Source of the DNA: Saccharomyces mikatae IFO 1815
Taxonomy: Eukaryota; Ascomycota; Saccharomycetes; Saccharomycetales; Saccharomycetaceae
NCBI RefSeq assembly: GCF_947241705.1
Contig: NC_079266.1
Span: 124,001-188,000 of the forward strand
Direction of reading: 5' to 3'
Length of the DNA stretch: 64,000 bases
Shown: positions 11,252-21,194 of the stretch, piece after piece
Position numbering within the stretch: the first letter of the stretch is position 1
Layout: each line of letters begins with the position of its first letter
Position numbers and translations under genes: made by a program
The notes under the pieces: model-generated
Databases searched by the model: none
Seen by the model: the letters and a program-made list of their open reading frames with translations, nothing else
What the model was told of the DNA's origin: nothing

Positions 11252-12445
11252 TTAAAATTCTTTCATCAGATCGATATATGGATCTTCCCCTTGGATCCCA
11301 TAGTTGACTTCCTCTTCAGGATATCTGTCAAATTGAGAAGTGTCACCCTGACCCTGTTGAATTGGCGGTTCGTAAGGTGTTTCTATGTACCTGGCTAACA
11401 ATTTCTCCCATATTACTTCGTTGAACCATGGATGGTTCTTAACGTCTTCACTCCCATTCTGTAGGTTACCCAACCTTTCACATAGGTCTCTGGTTATTAA
11501 CTTCTTCAATAAATCCTGTGCATCTGGGTGGAAAAACGGCGGGAACTTCAATTCAGCATTAAGTATATTTTCGTAGGTTTTCATGGTGTTAGAATTGTAA
11601 AATGGTGTGTATCCGGCAAGCATTTCATATATTAGCACACCAAAACTCCACCAATCTACCGATTTATTATATGGTTTGGTGCTGACCACTTCAGGCGCTA
11701 TGTAATCTGGAGTACCGCATAATGTGTATGTGACATCGGGAACGTATTTTGCAAATCCGAAGTCAGTTATTTTAATGTGACCATTTTTATCTAGAAGGAT
11801 ATTCTCGGGTTTCAGATCTCTATATATTATATCCTTGCTGTGCAGATACTCCAATGCTAAACAGACCTCCGCGGCATAGAATTTGGCTACTGGGTTAGGA
11901 AATCTCTGAGATTTTCGTAATAATGAGAACAATTCTCCACCTTCAACGTAATCCATTACCATGAAAACTTGTTGAGAATCTTGAAATGTCCCCCACATCC
12001 TAATGATGAAAGGATGCGAAACAATGGAAAGCATCCGGCGCTCATCATTAGTATGCTCTACTTGCTTCAGCTTTACCACAGTATGTTTTTTCAATGTTTT
12101 TAAAGCGTAGAACCTTCCATTGTGATTGGAACGAATGAGATGAACTCTCCCAAATGAGCCAGTACCGAGAGTTCTCAGAATCTGAAAATCACTTAAAGAA
12201 TACTTACCTGAGGTATCCCTATATTGCAGCATAGGTTTAGACAAAAAATTACCTGTAGTCGCCTCCTCTTTCATCTTTTCCTTGTTTTGTTCATTTAGCG
12301 CAACTGGTGTAGTGGAACAACATTCCTCATGCACCGAACGTGCGTTTACGGAAATATCTTGCTCAACGTCATCTGGAGTCGTTTCCGTCTTGGCGGCAAT
12401 ACTTAGTTTCCTGATTTCATTGTTGTTCATGGGATCAACATACAT
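11252..12445 (-). CDS. TPK3: cAMP-dependent protein kinase catalytic subunit Tpk3
   Basis: This is one of the PKA catalytic subunits, which act downstream of Ras/cAMP and are held inactive by Bcy1. The kinase core is intact: [17 protein letters not shown], a YRDLKPEN loop near residue 207, TDFGFAK, and the activation loop [12 protein letters not shown] with the Thr phosphorylated by Pkh kinases. The C-terminus ends FDRYPEEE...LMKEF with the hydrophobic motif. I chose the ATG at 12445 (MYVDPMNN, 397 residues) because it matches the known start. An in-frame ATG at 12481 would add 12 residues. The N-terminal region to about residue 75 is much less conserved than the core. TPK1 is the whole-genome-duplication partner. 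Confidence 0.95.
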   Translation of the reverse strand: MYVDPMNNNEIRKLSIAAKTETTPDDVEQDISVNARSVHEECCSTTPVALNEQNKEKMKEEATTGNFLSKPMLQYRDTSGKYSLSDFQILRTLGTGSFGRVHLIRSNHNGRFYALKTLKKHTVVKLKQVEHTNDERRMLSIVSHPFIIRMWGTFQDSQQVFMVMDYVEGGELFSLLRKSQRFPNPVAKFYAAEVCLALEYLHSKDIIYRDLKPENILLDKNGHIKITDFGFAKYVPDVTYTLCGTPDYIAPEVVSTKPYNKSVDWWSFGVLIYEMLAGYTPFYNSNTMKTYENILNAELKFPPFFHPDAQDLLKKLITRDLCERLGNLQNGSEDVKNHPWFNEVIWEKLLARYIETPYEPPIQQGQGDTSQFDRYPEEEVNYGIQGEDPYIDLMKEF

Positions 12446-14010
12446 TTTGCGCACGTTTGCTCTTCCTTGTACAACCACCAATAAACAATATTCTCAATGT
12501 ATTATTCAATGATATACGTGAAACTATTCTATTGTTTAAGAGTGATCGCCACTAAATTCTGTCCGCCAAGTGCACAAGCTTTCTCGTATGTCCACTCACG
12601 TTTTTACCGATAGAATTAATAAAGTCAAACAAAAGTTTTAAGATCACCTTGGTAAAAAGTGTCTTTTCTTTCCATATTCTCATTGAGCCACAACTTTATT
12701 TTTCAATCACATCGAAGAAATCCCGTAGCTGAAGCAGCGGAAAAAAAATACCGGGAACTGCATAATGAGGCTATTCACCAGAAAACAAGAACTTTGCTGT
12801 ATGCGTAGAGAACGTCATTAGGGTCTATATATGTATGTAGGGACTTATATGTCTATTGAGTGCTAATAACCATGGCAATATGGATAGAGGTTAGCACATC
12901 CTTGTGCAGTCGAGAGTCTTCGAAATATTAACACAATTTTGCGATAATCCGATAATTTATTTTCTTTATTCTTTCTTGAAGAACCCGTACCTGGAACGAC
13001 TTTTCGAAGAATGGTCCTAGAACGAATGGAGCGGTTGTTCTTCTGGAAAAAAATAAGAAATGAAAGGTCTAGACAGCCAGTAGGTGGAGGTCATCATCGC
13101 GACCAAATGCGGGAATGCGACTGCGGTGCATAGGCCCTCGGAATATTGGCCAGCTTCTGCTGTGAAGGGCCGTAATGCCGTCCGATAATATTCAGCCGGT
13201 ACTTTCTGAAAAGTTAATAAAGTAATTTGGTTTAAGTCTATAACAGTTGAATAATGAAGCGGAAAACACCTGAAATGGATGGCCAGAAGGAGGTATGTTT
13301 CTTGCTAAACCTGCAGGGACAAATTTTTGATATAATTTAGGAATAAAGTAAATCATTGCCTGCGTTCGTATGTGTATAAAATAAAAGCTAACTTAAAAGT
13401 ACTATCCTAACAGTAAAATATCTCTCTCATGATAAGTACCTTTCTATATTAGTCGGAAATAATCATCTGTTTTCTCAATCCTAAAACAATTGCAGTTGGT
13501 CTTTTCCTTTCGTTGGTAAAAAGAATTCACTGTTAGACAGAGCTAGCCAAATTAGTAAAGAACTATAAAAATAGTCACATATCATTTAATATTAAACAGC
13601 CAATCTTCTAGCGATGAGTAGATCTTTTTGGCTCATAAAGTTGGCATGAACTGTAGATATTTGGCTGCCTCTCCCATTCAGAGATGAGAAATCACGGCCA
13701 CTTATGAGTTAATATCACGGTACTTTCAAGTGCACATTTCACGGCCAGTATTTTGGTGTTGTTGCAACGCTACCAATGGAAAAGGTTTTTTACATCGCAT
13801 TCTTACAGCACGACTATGACGAAGCATGCAGTAGTAATGATAAGATTGTGCAAGTTGGTATAAGAGCATTAGCAACCAATTAATCTTGCATTTCGGATAA
13901 ATAGTTGGCATGAGTAACACTTTATTTTCATTTTATATGTATATATACTGTTTCGTGCCGCTGTATGAATTTACTGTGAGGCTTGCTACTCGTGATGTTT
14001 TGCCACTCAT

Positions 14011-14034
14011 TGCTCAGTGCCACTGCACTGAGCA
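14011..14034. repeat. Perfect 9-bp inverted repeat (hairpin)
   Basis: TGCTCAGTG at 14011-14019 is followed by six bases and then its exact reverse complement CACTGAGCA at 14026-14034. As RNA this is a stable stem-loop. Its role is unknown. Confidence 0.85.
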
Positions 14035-14260
14035 TCTGGCTGAAGTCAAGGTTTTATTGTACCATTTCTATCGACTGTGGTAAAAAAATCTTTTTATGTA
14101 AACACGCAAATTTGATAGCGTCGATGTTTTCTCATGCAAGGTCAGAGTCATGAACTCCTGTCCTTTTGAAATCTAGCGATATAACAAAGACCGGCTAGAT
14201 TTGTACTATACGCATGAGTATTGACATGCGTAATCACCACACCATCAACTAACATTTTCA

Positions 14261-14302
14261 TTTGTAATTTGTAATTTGTAATTTGTAATTTGTAATTTGT
14301 AA
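14261..14302. repeat. Heptamer tandem repeat, six copies of TTTGTAA
   Basis: Six perfect copies of TTTGTAA run from 14261 to 14302, followed by TTTGG. The array lies in the long TPK3-MCD4 spacer, nearer the MCD4 3' end. No function is apparent. Confidence 0.95.
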
Positions 14303-14760
14303 TTTGGAGTGTAAGGAACTGAAAACATGAGCTCCGGTTTTGCTAACTTCCGGTGGACTTCAACAATTGAAAACGTCACATTAGTTTATTTTGCACCGAG
14401 CTTTCTCTTAACAAAACTCAACAGTTATTGTGCAAATGCATTAGGTATACGTCAATTATCTGATCTTTTATAATAGATTTGATGTCTTGATTCCTCCTCC
14501 ATTTTCTCAGCAAACTTTGCCTTTTCATATTTTATATCCACTAAGCTAAACTCAAAATGGGTCAGAATGAGGTGACAAAAAACAATGGCATTTTTCGCTT
14601 GTGTATTTCTACTCGTACGCACCGACTTACAAGTTGTGTTTGTCATAAAATTGGATTTCCTTTGAAGGCCTTCATAGAATTTATTCAACAGGTAGAATTC
14701 CCGCGTCTTTTCCTTAATATACATATAGAAAACTATATACATGGTGATGGATGCGTGAAA

Positions 14761-17520
14761 CTATTGTTTTTTTTTGGCTTTATCCTGTATAATGACATTT
14801 TTTAACAACACATGGCCAATGACTTCCAAAATTAACATGAATAAAGATGATAAAATGGCCAAACAGTAGTTGGAAATTGTTATACCGATGTCTAACCATG
14901 AACCTTCCGTTCTTAAAAGATAGAAAAAATTCAAGGACAAAATATCACTCATAGAGATGATCAATGATGAAATTGTATAGTCTTTAAAATTTAGTTTCAA
15001 ATTCAGTATACCTAAGCATGTGGATAGCAGCCCGTAGGGAATTATTAATTTCAACATCAACAATGCACCCATTAGGAAAGGATCAAAAATTGGCAACAAT
15101 CTACAAACAGACTCTAATGAGAATGAAGAGATAGAAGCGACATTACCAGTTCCAAAGAATGCAACCTGTAGGAGAAAAAATCCGATTACTGAAACCCTTA
15201 ACACTTGTAACCAATTTTCATCCTTTTTGGTTTTCATTTCCTTGATTTTATCCTCAATTTCAATCCACTGTATCATGTAGGCGGTAAACAAGAAATAGAA
15301 CAGGGACTCAAATGATATGGTTAAAATAATGAAGGCTGGCGCGAAAGTTAGGTAGATGATCAATAGTCTTATTTTATAATCATTGTTGGGTTTTCTGTAA
15401 TGTAAAATTGGCATCACAAAGAGGGATACAAAGAATATTATCCATCCAGCAACCTGAGATTCCCTGGGCAATCCTTGTCTTAACTGCAGAGAAGTAACTG
15501 AACGATGGGTAACAACCAACATGGCTGCTACTAAGGAGATTTGTATGGTGAATATAGCACGAGTATAGGAATTTATGTTGGGATGTATTTTGTAGAGAGC
15601 ATAGAAGGCACTAATAATGATTAAAAACCCTGCTAAATGGATTTGGCTCAAGTTTTCAATTTTAACAGCGTCACATAAGGTAAACGCAGATAAGAGTACG
15701 CTGGTTATAATCCAACACACATTGACAGCTACTTCTCTTACACCACAAATAAAAGGATAAAATGCCAATAAATTTGTAATTAGTGTGAATGTCCATCTAT
15801 GGAAAAACCCATAGACAATCCCTTCGTATATTGAAATGATAGAAATTGTAATCAAAATCCTTTTACAAAAAGAAGTACCTTTAAAGAATTCTTTTATACC
15901 TGAGCGGAGTACAGATCTATTTGAAAAAATGTAGCTCCAAAAATATAATGGAAAAAGAAGATACATGTAAAAGTTGAAAGGAGAATGTTGGTAAAACAAA
16001 ATCCAATTCAACACAATTCCTATGCAACTAAATACTGCATGGGTTAATAGCGATGCTTTCTGGTCACCGGTGGAATTCTCTAAAATGAATGATTTCAAAA
16101 AAATAATAAAAGAGAAGAAAATCCAGCCAACAAATCCAAACGTAACAATGGTCCTGATGAATCTCCAATTATAGGTTGTCAAATAATACAAACCTTCCAA
16201 AGTCGTTTGCATTAGTTCTTCCGTAAGCGTAATCGCTTCTTGTTCTAAATAGTTCTCACCCTCAGATATACGTTGAATTAGGCCTTCTATTTCTTTCAAG
16301 TAATGCGAGTGAGACTTCTCGACAAATTTAAAATATTCTTTATAAAAGAATTGGGAGTCAATAACTTCATCTTGCTTGACCAAGTACTGCTCTAGAATAC
16401 TTCTTGCATTGTTATATAGCGCGGAGAGCTTATCACTTTCTTTGCCGTCGAGATATGCTATTGGTAACTCACCGACCGAATTTTTAGGATAGTTTACACC
16501 GATCAGATATGACATTAAGGAAGCAATATCAGCTTGTTTGACATCATTTCTTTTGATGTTAGAAAGCTCCCAATTGTCAGTGTAGTTGTCGAATACAGGA
16601 AAAGAATTCTGAACTGGTTTGTTTAAACCTGCACCCCAAGCAACAAGAGGAGTTCTTGTGTTGTTAGGATGACCATCTCCATGTGATCCAAAAGCACTCA
16701 TACCATGGTCTGCAGTAAAAATAAAAGCAGTTTTGTCGTCAGCAAAAAACTTGTTTACTTTATCTATAAGAATAGGGATTTGGTCATCAATATACTTAAC
16801 ATTGTCATAGTACTCAGCAGAGTATGGTCTATAAGAATGACCTGCAGTATCACAACCGAGTAAATGTAGAAAGAATACGTTACCGTCTTGTCTAATTTCA
16901 TAATCTAACGTGGAGTTTAGTGTGGAATTGTGGAACAGTTCATTCAAATGTCTGAAGACATAAGCGTCTAGTTCTATAGAAGATTGTGTAAAATCTTCGA
17001 AAGTGTGATCATACATCCAGGTATCAACTCTATTTGGGTCACTGGCGCCATCTTTAAACATGGGTAAAATGTCAGGTGAACCAAATGAATATGTGTGAGT
17101 GGATTGATTGAAAAAACTGTCAAAATTGACAGGATTTGACTTCCAACCTTTTGTGACAGCACTAACATCTTCGTAAAATCCAGCGATCATAGCGACGTGA
17201 CCAGGGCGGGATTCGGTGGGCATTCTAGTATGTGAAATACCATACGTGGCGTTGTTCATTACTAAAGATCTAATATATGGTGCCAGAAATTCTGTCTTTC
17301 CGGTCACTGGATGAGTAACCTTATCAAAAGTTGTATCCGCACGTAAACCATCCCCGACAATCAGAAACAATCTTTTGGCGGGAGGGTTTGAGGTACTTTG
17401 ATATGGGCTCATACCATGAACCAATGGAGAAATGAAATAAATATCAAAAATAGACCATAAGTAAAACAAATGAAATAAAACACCAACAGTCAGAAGCGTC
17501 GTTCTGGTTTTGTTCCACAT
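14761..17520 (-). CDS. MCD4: GPI ethanolamine-phosphate transferase 1 (Mcd4)
   Basis: This 919-residue ER membrane enzyme (PIG-N family) adds ethanolamine phosphate to the first mannose of GPI anchor precursors, an essential step for GPI-anchored wall proteins. The N-terminus has one signal-anchor helix (LLTVGVLFHLFYLWSIF). The lumenal catalytic domain of the alkaline-phosphatase superfamily follows, with the metal motif GDGLRADT near residue 53, the TADHGM motif and the GDGHPNNT loop. The second half, from about residue 430, holds many hydrophobic helices. I start at the ATG at 17520 (MWNKTRTT), which matches the known protein. An upstream in-frame ATG at 17604 would add 28 basic residues before the signal anchor and is less likely. 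Confidence 0.96.
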   Translation of the reverse strand: MWNKTRTTLLTVGVLFHLFYLWSIFDIYFISPLVHGMSPYQSTSNPPAKRLFLIVGDGLRADTTFDKVTHPVTGKTEFLAPYIRSLVMNNATYGISHTRMPTESRPGHVAMIAGFYEDVSAVTKGWKSNPVNFDSFFNQSTHTYSFGSPDILPMFKDGASDPNRVDTWMYDHTFEDFTQSSIELDAYVFRHLNELFHNSTLNSTLDYEIRQDGNVFFLHLLGCDTAGHSYRPYSAEYYDNVKYIDDQIPILIDKVNKFFADDKTAFIFTADHGMSAFGSHGDGHPNNTRTPLVAWGAGLNKPVQNSFPVFDNYTDNWELSNIKRNDVKQADIASLMSYLIGVNYPKNSVGELPIAYLDGKESDKLSALYNNARSILEQYLVKQDEVIDSQFFYKEYFKFVEKSHSHYLKEIEGLIQRISEGENYLEQEAITLTEELMQTTLEGLYYLTTYNWRFIRTIVTFGFVGWIFFSFIIFLKSFILENSTGDQKASLLTHAVFSCIGIVLNWILFYQHSPFNFYMYLLFPLYFWSYIFSNRSVLRSGIKEFFKGTSFCKRILITISIISIYEGIVYGFFHRWTFTLITNLLAFYPFICGVREVAVNVCWIITSVLLSAFTLCDAVKIENLSQIHLAGFLIIISAFYALYKIHPNINSYTRAIFTIQISLVAAMLVVTHRSVTSLQLRQGLPRESQVAGWIIFFVSLFVMPILHYRKPNNDYKIRLLIIYLTFAPAFIILTISFESLFYFLFTAYMIQWIEIEDKIKEMKTKKDENWLQVLRVSVIGFFLLQVAFFGTGNVASISSFSLESVCRLLPIFDPFLMGALLMLKLIIPYGLLSTCLGILNLKLNFKDYTISSLIISMSDILSLNFFYLLRTEGSWLDIGITISNYCLAILSSLFMLILEVIGHVLLKNVIIQDKAKKKQ

Positions 17521-17845
17521 TATATGCTGTTTTCTGTGGTGCGAGTTCTTAAAATTCTTCAATGCTCTTCTCGAAAATGGCTTGTTGAATATATACATAC
17601 GCAAAGGGCTCTTTCTTTACCTTTAAGGTTTTTTTTCGCGTTGATGACAGCGATCAAAAAGAAGGACACAATTACGTGGCATTAGAGTATACATATTCAG
17701 CAATTCATCTCATGTACTCTAGTTTGAAAAGACACATATAACATGCAAATTTATTAACAAATTGCCTCACTAAAAGTCTAAAAAGTAATCGACAAAGTAG
17801 CAAAAAAATAAATGTCGGTAGTGGAAGGATAAATAACTAAAAATA

Positions 17846-17917
17846 CTCCGATACGGGGAGTCGAACCCCGGTCTCCACGGTGAAAGCGTGATGTGATAGC
17901 CGTTACACTATATCGGA
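17846..17917 (-). tRNA. tRNA-Glu (UUC)
   Basis: The 72-base gene reads TCCGATA at its 5' end (minus strand) and ATCGGAG at its 3' end, which pair as the acceptor stem. The A-box-like TAGTGTAACGGC and the B box GGTTCGACTCC are present. The anticodon loop CTTTCAC gives anticodon UUC. There is no intron. A Ty3 sigma LTR begins 18 bp upstream of the 5' end, the classic Ty3 target position at Pol III start sites. Confidence 0.97.
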
Positions 17918-17934
17918 TAACAATTTATGTAAAA

Positions 17935-18281
17935 TGTTGTATCTTAAGATGTGATACGTCAGTATGACATTACATCATTCTAAACGTTCATAAAACACAT
18001 ATGAAACAATCTTATAACGAAACGAACAGATTGAACAACACAAGGTAAAACTCTGCTTTTCCGAGCTGAACTAATCAAATGTATAAATACCTGAACAATT
18101 AGTTAGATCCGAGATTCCGCGCTTTCACTATTTAGTATAAACCATATCTTATATAATATATAGGACAAGTAACATCCCGTGAATTAAGTTGATAAGTCGT
18201 TTTGACAATAAGTTACTTCCCTAAGATAGTATATTAGGATTGTCAAGACATCCCGGTATTACTCGAGCCCGTAATACAACA
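17935..18281 (+). mobile_element. Ty3 solo LTR (sigma), complete
   Basis: This 347-bp LTR begins TGTTGTATCT and ends TAATACAACA. It is flanked by a 5-bp target-site duplication TAAAA (17930-17934 and 18282-18286). It matches the sigma LTR family of Ty3 (gypsy-type) and lies just upstream of tRNA-Glu, as that family's integration mechanism predicts. No internal Ty3 sequence is present, so it is a solo LTR left by recombination. The intact duplication suggests a moderate to young age. Confidence 0.93.
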
Positions 18282-18457
18282 TAAAATTTTCCTCTTGAAG
18301 ATTTATTTATTCAAATATTGTGTTCAATTATGTACTTCAACATGTTGAAATACTGTTGGAATAAGTGATTACTACTATGCATTTATTCATATAAATTGGT
18401 TTAGTTGATGATGAACATCCTTTAACATGATACTAATAATGTTCGGTAAATGAATAC

Positions 18458-19123
18458 TGAGATAAGTGTGGATTTTGATGTAAGTGTTGGGATTCCATTT
18501 TTTAATAAGGCAATAATATTAGGTATGTAGATATACTAGAAGTTCTCCTCAGGGATTTAGGAATCCATAAAAGGAAATCTGCAATTTTACACGATTCCAT
18601 AAATATTATTAACATCGTTTATATGTTGTTATTAATTGATCCTATTTGTTGATGATTAGTTGTTTAGTAAGTTGTAATAATTAAGAATAGTCGTTCCTTC
18701 TTGATCTATATAAGAGAGGTATATAAAACACACGCTGATTGGTTATATTAAACCAAAAGATTCAGACATAAATCAGAGTGTTGATGATAAGAATTTGGTG
18801 ATAACTCATCTTCTTATATAATAAGTTCTGATCAATTAATAGATCTTTATCTCATTACTGCAGTAAATTCTATTATTAGAATTTTTCTACTTCAATTTAT
18901 ACGAAGACGTATAGTTGCAATAACTTAATCCAATTTATACGAATAGGTGTATAGTAGCAATCACTTATTCCAACACTATTACATTATCAAACCTTGCGTT
19001 TCAGCTTCCACTAATTCAGATGACTATTTCTCACCATTTGCGTCATCTTCTAACACCGTATATGATAATATACTAGTAACGTAAATACTAGTTAGTAGAT
19101 GATAGTTGATTTATATTACAACA
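18458..19123 (-). mobile_element. Ty1/Ty2 delta-type solo LTR, itself interrupted
   Basis: On the minus strand this LTR starts TGTTGTAATATAAATC at 19123 and ends near TTATCTCA at 18458. It matches the delta family (ATATACGGTGTTAGAAGATG, then CCTGAGGAGAACTTCTAG near its end). The 5-bp target duplication AATAC is present at 18453-18457 and 19124-19128. A second LTR at 18647-18975 lies inside it; without that insert the delta is about 332 bp. Its flanks belong to the older LTR starting at 18354. Confidence 0.88.
18647..18975 (-). mobile_element. Solo LTR of unassigned Ty1/copia-type family (subtype B), complete
   Basis: This complete 329-bp LTR lies on the minus strand, beginning TGTTGGAATAAGTG at 18975 and ending ATCATCAACA at 18647. 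The 5-bp target duplication CTATT flanks it (18642-18646 and 18976-18980). It sits inside the delta LTR and is therefore the youngest datable element of the stack. Its 3' 220 bp closely match subtype A at 39403-39783, but its U3 part differs and carries an internal near-duplication of about 40 bp. Confidence 0.88.
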
Positions 19124-19272
19124 AATACAACATTCTTATGATGATACGAATTAAATTCGAGTAGGCAAATTCTAATAATAAAATTTCTTGCCTTAGTAAG
19201 ATGAAGATCTATTAATTGTCCAGAACTTAGTATATAAGAAGATGCGTTATCACCAAAATCCTATCATCAATG

Positions 19273-19613
19273 TGTTGGAATGAAAATCAATTATCTTCTA
19301 TCAACTAGTTGTCATACTAATAGTATATTATCATATACGGTGTTAGAAGATGACGTAAGTTATGAGAAGCTGTCATTGAAGTTAGGGGAATTTGAAATGC
19401 AAGGATTGATAAGGCAATAGAATAATGACTGATAAAATATAAAATGACAATAAAAATACATACAGAATTAGGTAGAATTACGAGTTCCATTTATTTAATT
19501 CCTATATCCTCGAGGATAACTTCTATTATATTCTATATACCTAATAATATTATCTTTATCAACAATGGAATCCCAACAATCATTTCAGAATTCACCAGTC
19601 TTGCAGATTCTCA
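19273..19613 (+). mobile_element. Ty1/Ty2 delta-type solo LTR
   Basis: Begins TGTTGGAATGAAAATC and ends near GATTCTCA, about 341 bp, with the delta landmarks TCATATACGGTGTTAGAAG and CAACAATGGAATCCCAACA. I found no 5-bp duplication at its borders, so it may be a product of recombination or its flanks have drifted. A short open frame inside it is LTR sequence, not a gene. Confidence 0.85.
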
Positions 19614-20126
19614 CTTGTCGAACTTCTAGTTGAATGAAATTACAATTTTAATGTGGCTTTTGAAATATCAAAATAGTTATTGAATTATTTGTTTGCGAAG
19701 TAAATAGTAAACTTTACGGTAGGCACACAAAATCGCATCCAAACTTATTGCACCACGGAAATAGCTGTAATAGATCCTGTTTTCATTCCTGGCTGTGTAT
19801 AACAATATCCAATGTTTCAGGATTTATTAGTGAAAAAAATGCCTACAGAAACAATAAAGTGAATTTTTTAACGTAATTGAGAATAATTTTTTTAGTAATA
19901 TTTATGTAGTAGAATAATAAAATAGACAAACTTCAAAAGTGAGTGAAGAACCATAAAATTCACTTCATAGATCTCTGAAAGAAAGTCTTATGAAACGAAG
20001 AGGCGAATAAAGAAAATATAAATGAACCGACCCAAAATATGTCCTTTGGGGACAGAGATGACTAATGTACAGATTATGCTGCGATGACTTCATGTTTTCA
20101 TGTGAATAAGGCGTATACCTGCAAAA
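19614..20126. other. Spacer between LTR cluster and PIR1 3' end
   Basis: About 510 bp, AT-rich, containing the PIR1 terminator region. I see no gene or further repeat in it. Confidence 0.5.
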
Positions 20127-21194
20127 TCAACAGTTTAACAAATCGATAGCTTGTAAGTGGACTGCATTACATTGAGTTCCGATGTGCTCATCGTATAAGT
20201 TGTAGAAATTACCAGACAAACATTGGTAGAATGTATCTTGGTCACCAAGAGCCAAGTTACCTTCTGGAGTAATAGACCAGCCAGCTGCGTAGATGGCACC
20301 GGCTTGTGGTGGAGGGCCATCGAATTGGAATTGTCTGTTGGCAACAATAGAACCGATTCTACCCTTACCGTCAGTCAAGATACCCTTGCTTAAACTCATC
20401 TCCAAGGTACCACTGCTCTTACATGTTTCAGCGGTCACTGGGTCAGTGACATTTGTAATTGGAGCAGGAGCAGGGGAAGGTATAATGGTTGCAGAAGTTA
20501 AAGTTGTAGCCTGAATTTGACCGTCGGTAATTTGGGAAACTGGTGCGGCAGTTGTCTTGGTAGTAGCTTGGATTTGACCATCACCAATTTGTGAGACAGC
20601 AGCAGCAGTCGTCTTAGTAGTAGCTTGGATTTGACCATCGCCGATTTGTGAGACAGCAGCAGCTTTAGTCTTGGTGGTGGCTTGGATTTGACCATCACCG
20701 ATTTGTGAGACAGCAGCAGCTTTAGTCTTGGTGGTGGCTTGGATTTGACCATCGCCGATTTGTGAGACAGCAGCAGCTTTAGTCTTGGTGGTGGCTTGGA
20801 TTTGACCATCACCGATTTGTGAGACAGCAGCAGCTTTAGTCTTGGTGGTGGCTTGGATTTGACCATCACCGATTTGTGAGACAGCAGCAGCTTTAGTCTT
20901 GGTGGTGGCTTGGATTTGACCATCACCGATTTGTGAGACAGCAGCAGCAGTCGTCTTAGTAGTAGCTTGGATTTGACCATCGCCTATTTGGGAGATGGCG
21001 GCAGCTCTTTTTGCCTTTGAGGAGGCAGTGGTAGCAATTGGTTCAACAGCGATACCAAAAGTAGAAATATAATCAGTTATACCACCCTTATAAGTAGCTG
21101 ATGGAGTTAGAGTGGACCATGGATCCTTCGGAGCATAGGCAGCTAAAGATGTAGCAGCTAAAGCAGAGGCGACTAATGTTTTTTTGTATTGCAT
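20127..21194 (-). CDS. PIR1: Cell-wall protein with internal repeats Pir1
   Basis: This 355-residue secreted wall protein is attached to beta-1,3-glucan by alkali-sensitive ester bonds through glutamines in its repeats. A signal peptide ([21 protein letters not shown]) is followed by a Kex2 site (KAKR) near residue 64. Nine PIR repeats follow, mostly [12 protein letters not shown] with linkers KTKAAAV or KTTAAAV. The C-terminal domain has the family cysteine pattern: an early Cys after AET, then Cys-16-Cys-12-Cys to the last residue. The repeat array is nearly identical at DNA level, so copy number should vary between strains. It is divergent from PIR3 across a 1.57-kb spacer. Both genes are classic targets of the Slt2/Rlm1 cell-wall integrity pathway, though I found no clear Rlm1 site. 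Confidence 0.95.
   Translation of the reverse strand: MQYKKTLVASALAATSLAAYAPKDPWSTLTPSATYKGGITDYISTFGIAVEPIATTASSKAKRAAAISQIGDGQIQATTKTTAAAVSQIGDGQIQATTKTKAAAVSQIGDGQIQATTKTKAAAVSQIGDGQIQATTKTKAAAVSQIGDGQIQATTKTKAAAVSQIGDGQIQATTKTKAAAVSQIGDGQIQATTKTTAAAVSQIGDGQIQATTKTTAAPVSQITDGQIQATTLTSATIIPSPAPAPITNVTDPVTAETCKSSGTLEMSLSKGILTDGKGRIGSIVANRQFQFDGPPPQAGAIYAAGWSITPEGNLALGDQDTFYQCLSGNFYNLYDEHIGTQCNAVHLQAIDLLNC
20521..20998 (-). repeat. PIR1 coding minisatellite (about 57-bp unit)
   Basis: Nine consecutive units of 19 codons (12-residue PIR core plus 7-residue linker) form a tandem array. The five central KTKAAAV units are almost identical in DNA, which indicates recent unit duplication or homogenisation. 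The edge units use different synonymous codons. Confidence 0.9.

Larger units (their letters stand above)
12446..14760. other. Long spacer between TPK3 and MCD4
   Basis: About 2.3 kb without a convincing gene. It must contain the TPK3 promoter (minus strand) and the MCD4 3' end. The 13,000-13,200 stretch is relatively GC-rich. Other contents are a perfect 9-bp inverted repeat (14011-14034), a heptamer array (14261-14302) and a possible tiny spliced frame starting at 13254, each described separately. Short open frames at 13726-13920, 14452-14742 and 14557-14805 overlap each other, resemble nothing known and are not called. Confidence 0.5.
18354..19272 (+). mobile_element. LTR of an unassigned Ty1/copia-type family (subtype A), interrupted
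   Basis: An LTR beginning TGTTGGAATAAGTG starts at 18354 and resumes at 19129 after a nested insertion occupying 18458-19128 including its duplicated target site. Its 3' end is lost where a delta LTR begins at 19273. It is the same type as 39403-39783, which gives the full length of about 381 bp. It differs from Ty1/Ty2 delta and Ty3 sigma. A Ty4/Tsu4-like origin is possible but unverified. Because other LTRs sit inside it, it is the oldest of this stack. Confidence 0.75.

Noticed and set aside
17935-19613. A full-length Ty element with gag and pol.
   Set aside because: Only LTR sequences are present between tRNA-Glu and PIR1; there is no room for an internal region.
19444-19629. Similar small proteins predicted at 19444-19629 and 40193-40384.
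   Set aside because: Both lie within delta LTRs; the similarity reflects the shared LTR, not a gene family.
20498-20980. Long alternate-frame open stretch on the PIR1 strand, with a similar antisense one over PIR3 (22960-23460).
   Set aside because: They arise because tandem repeats of units divisible by three keep all frames open; PIR1 and PIR3 fully explain the sequence.
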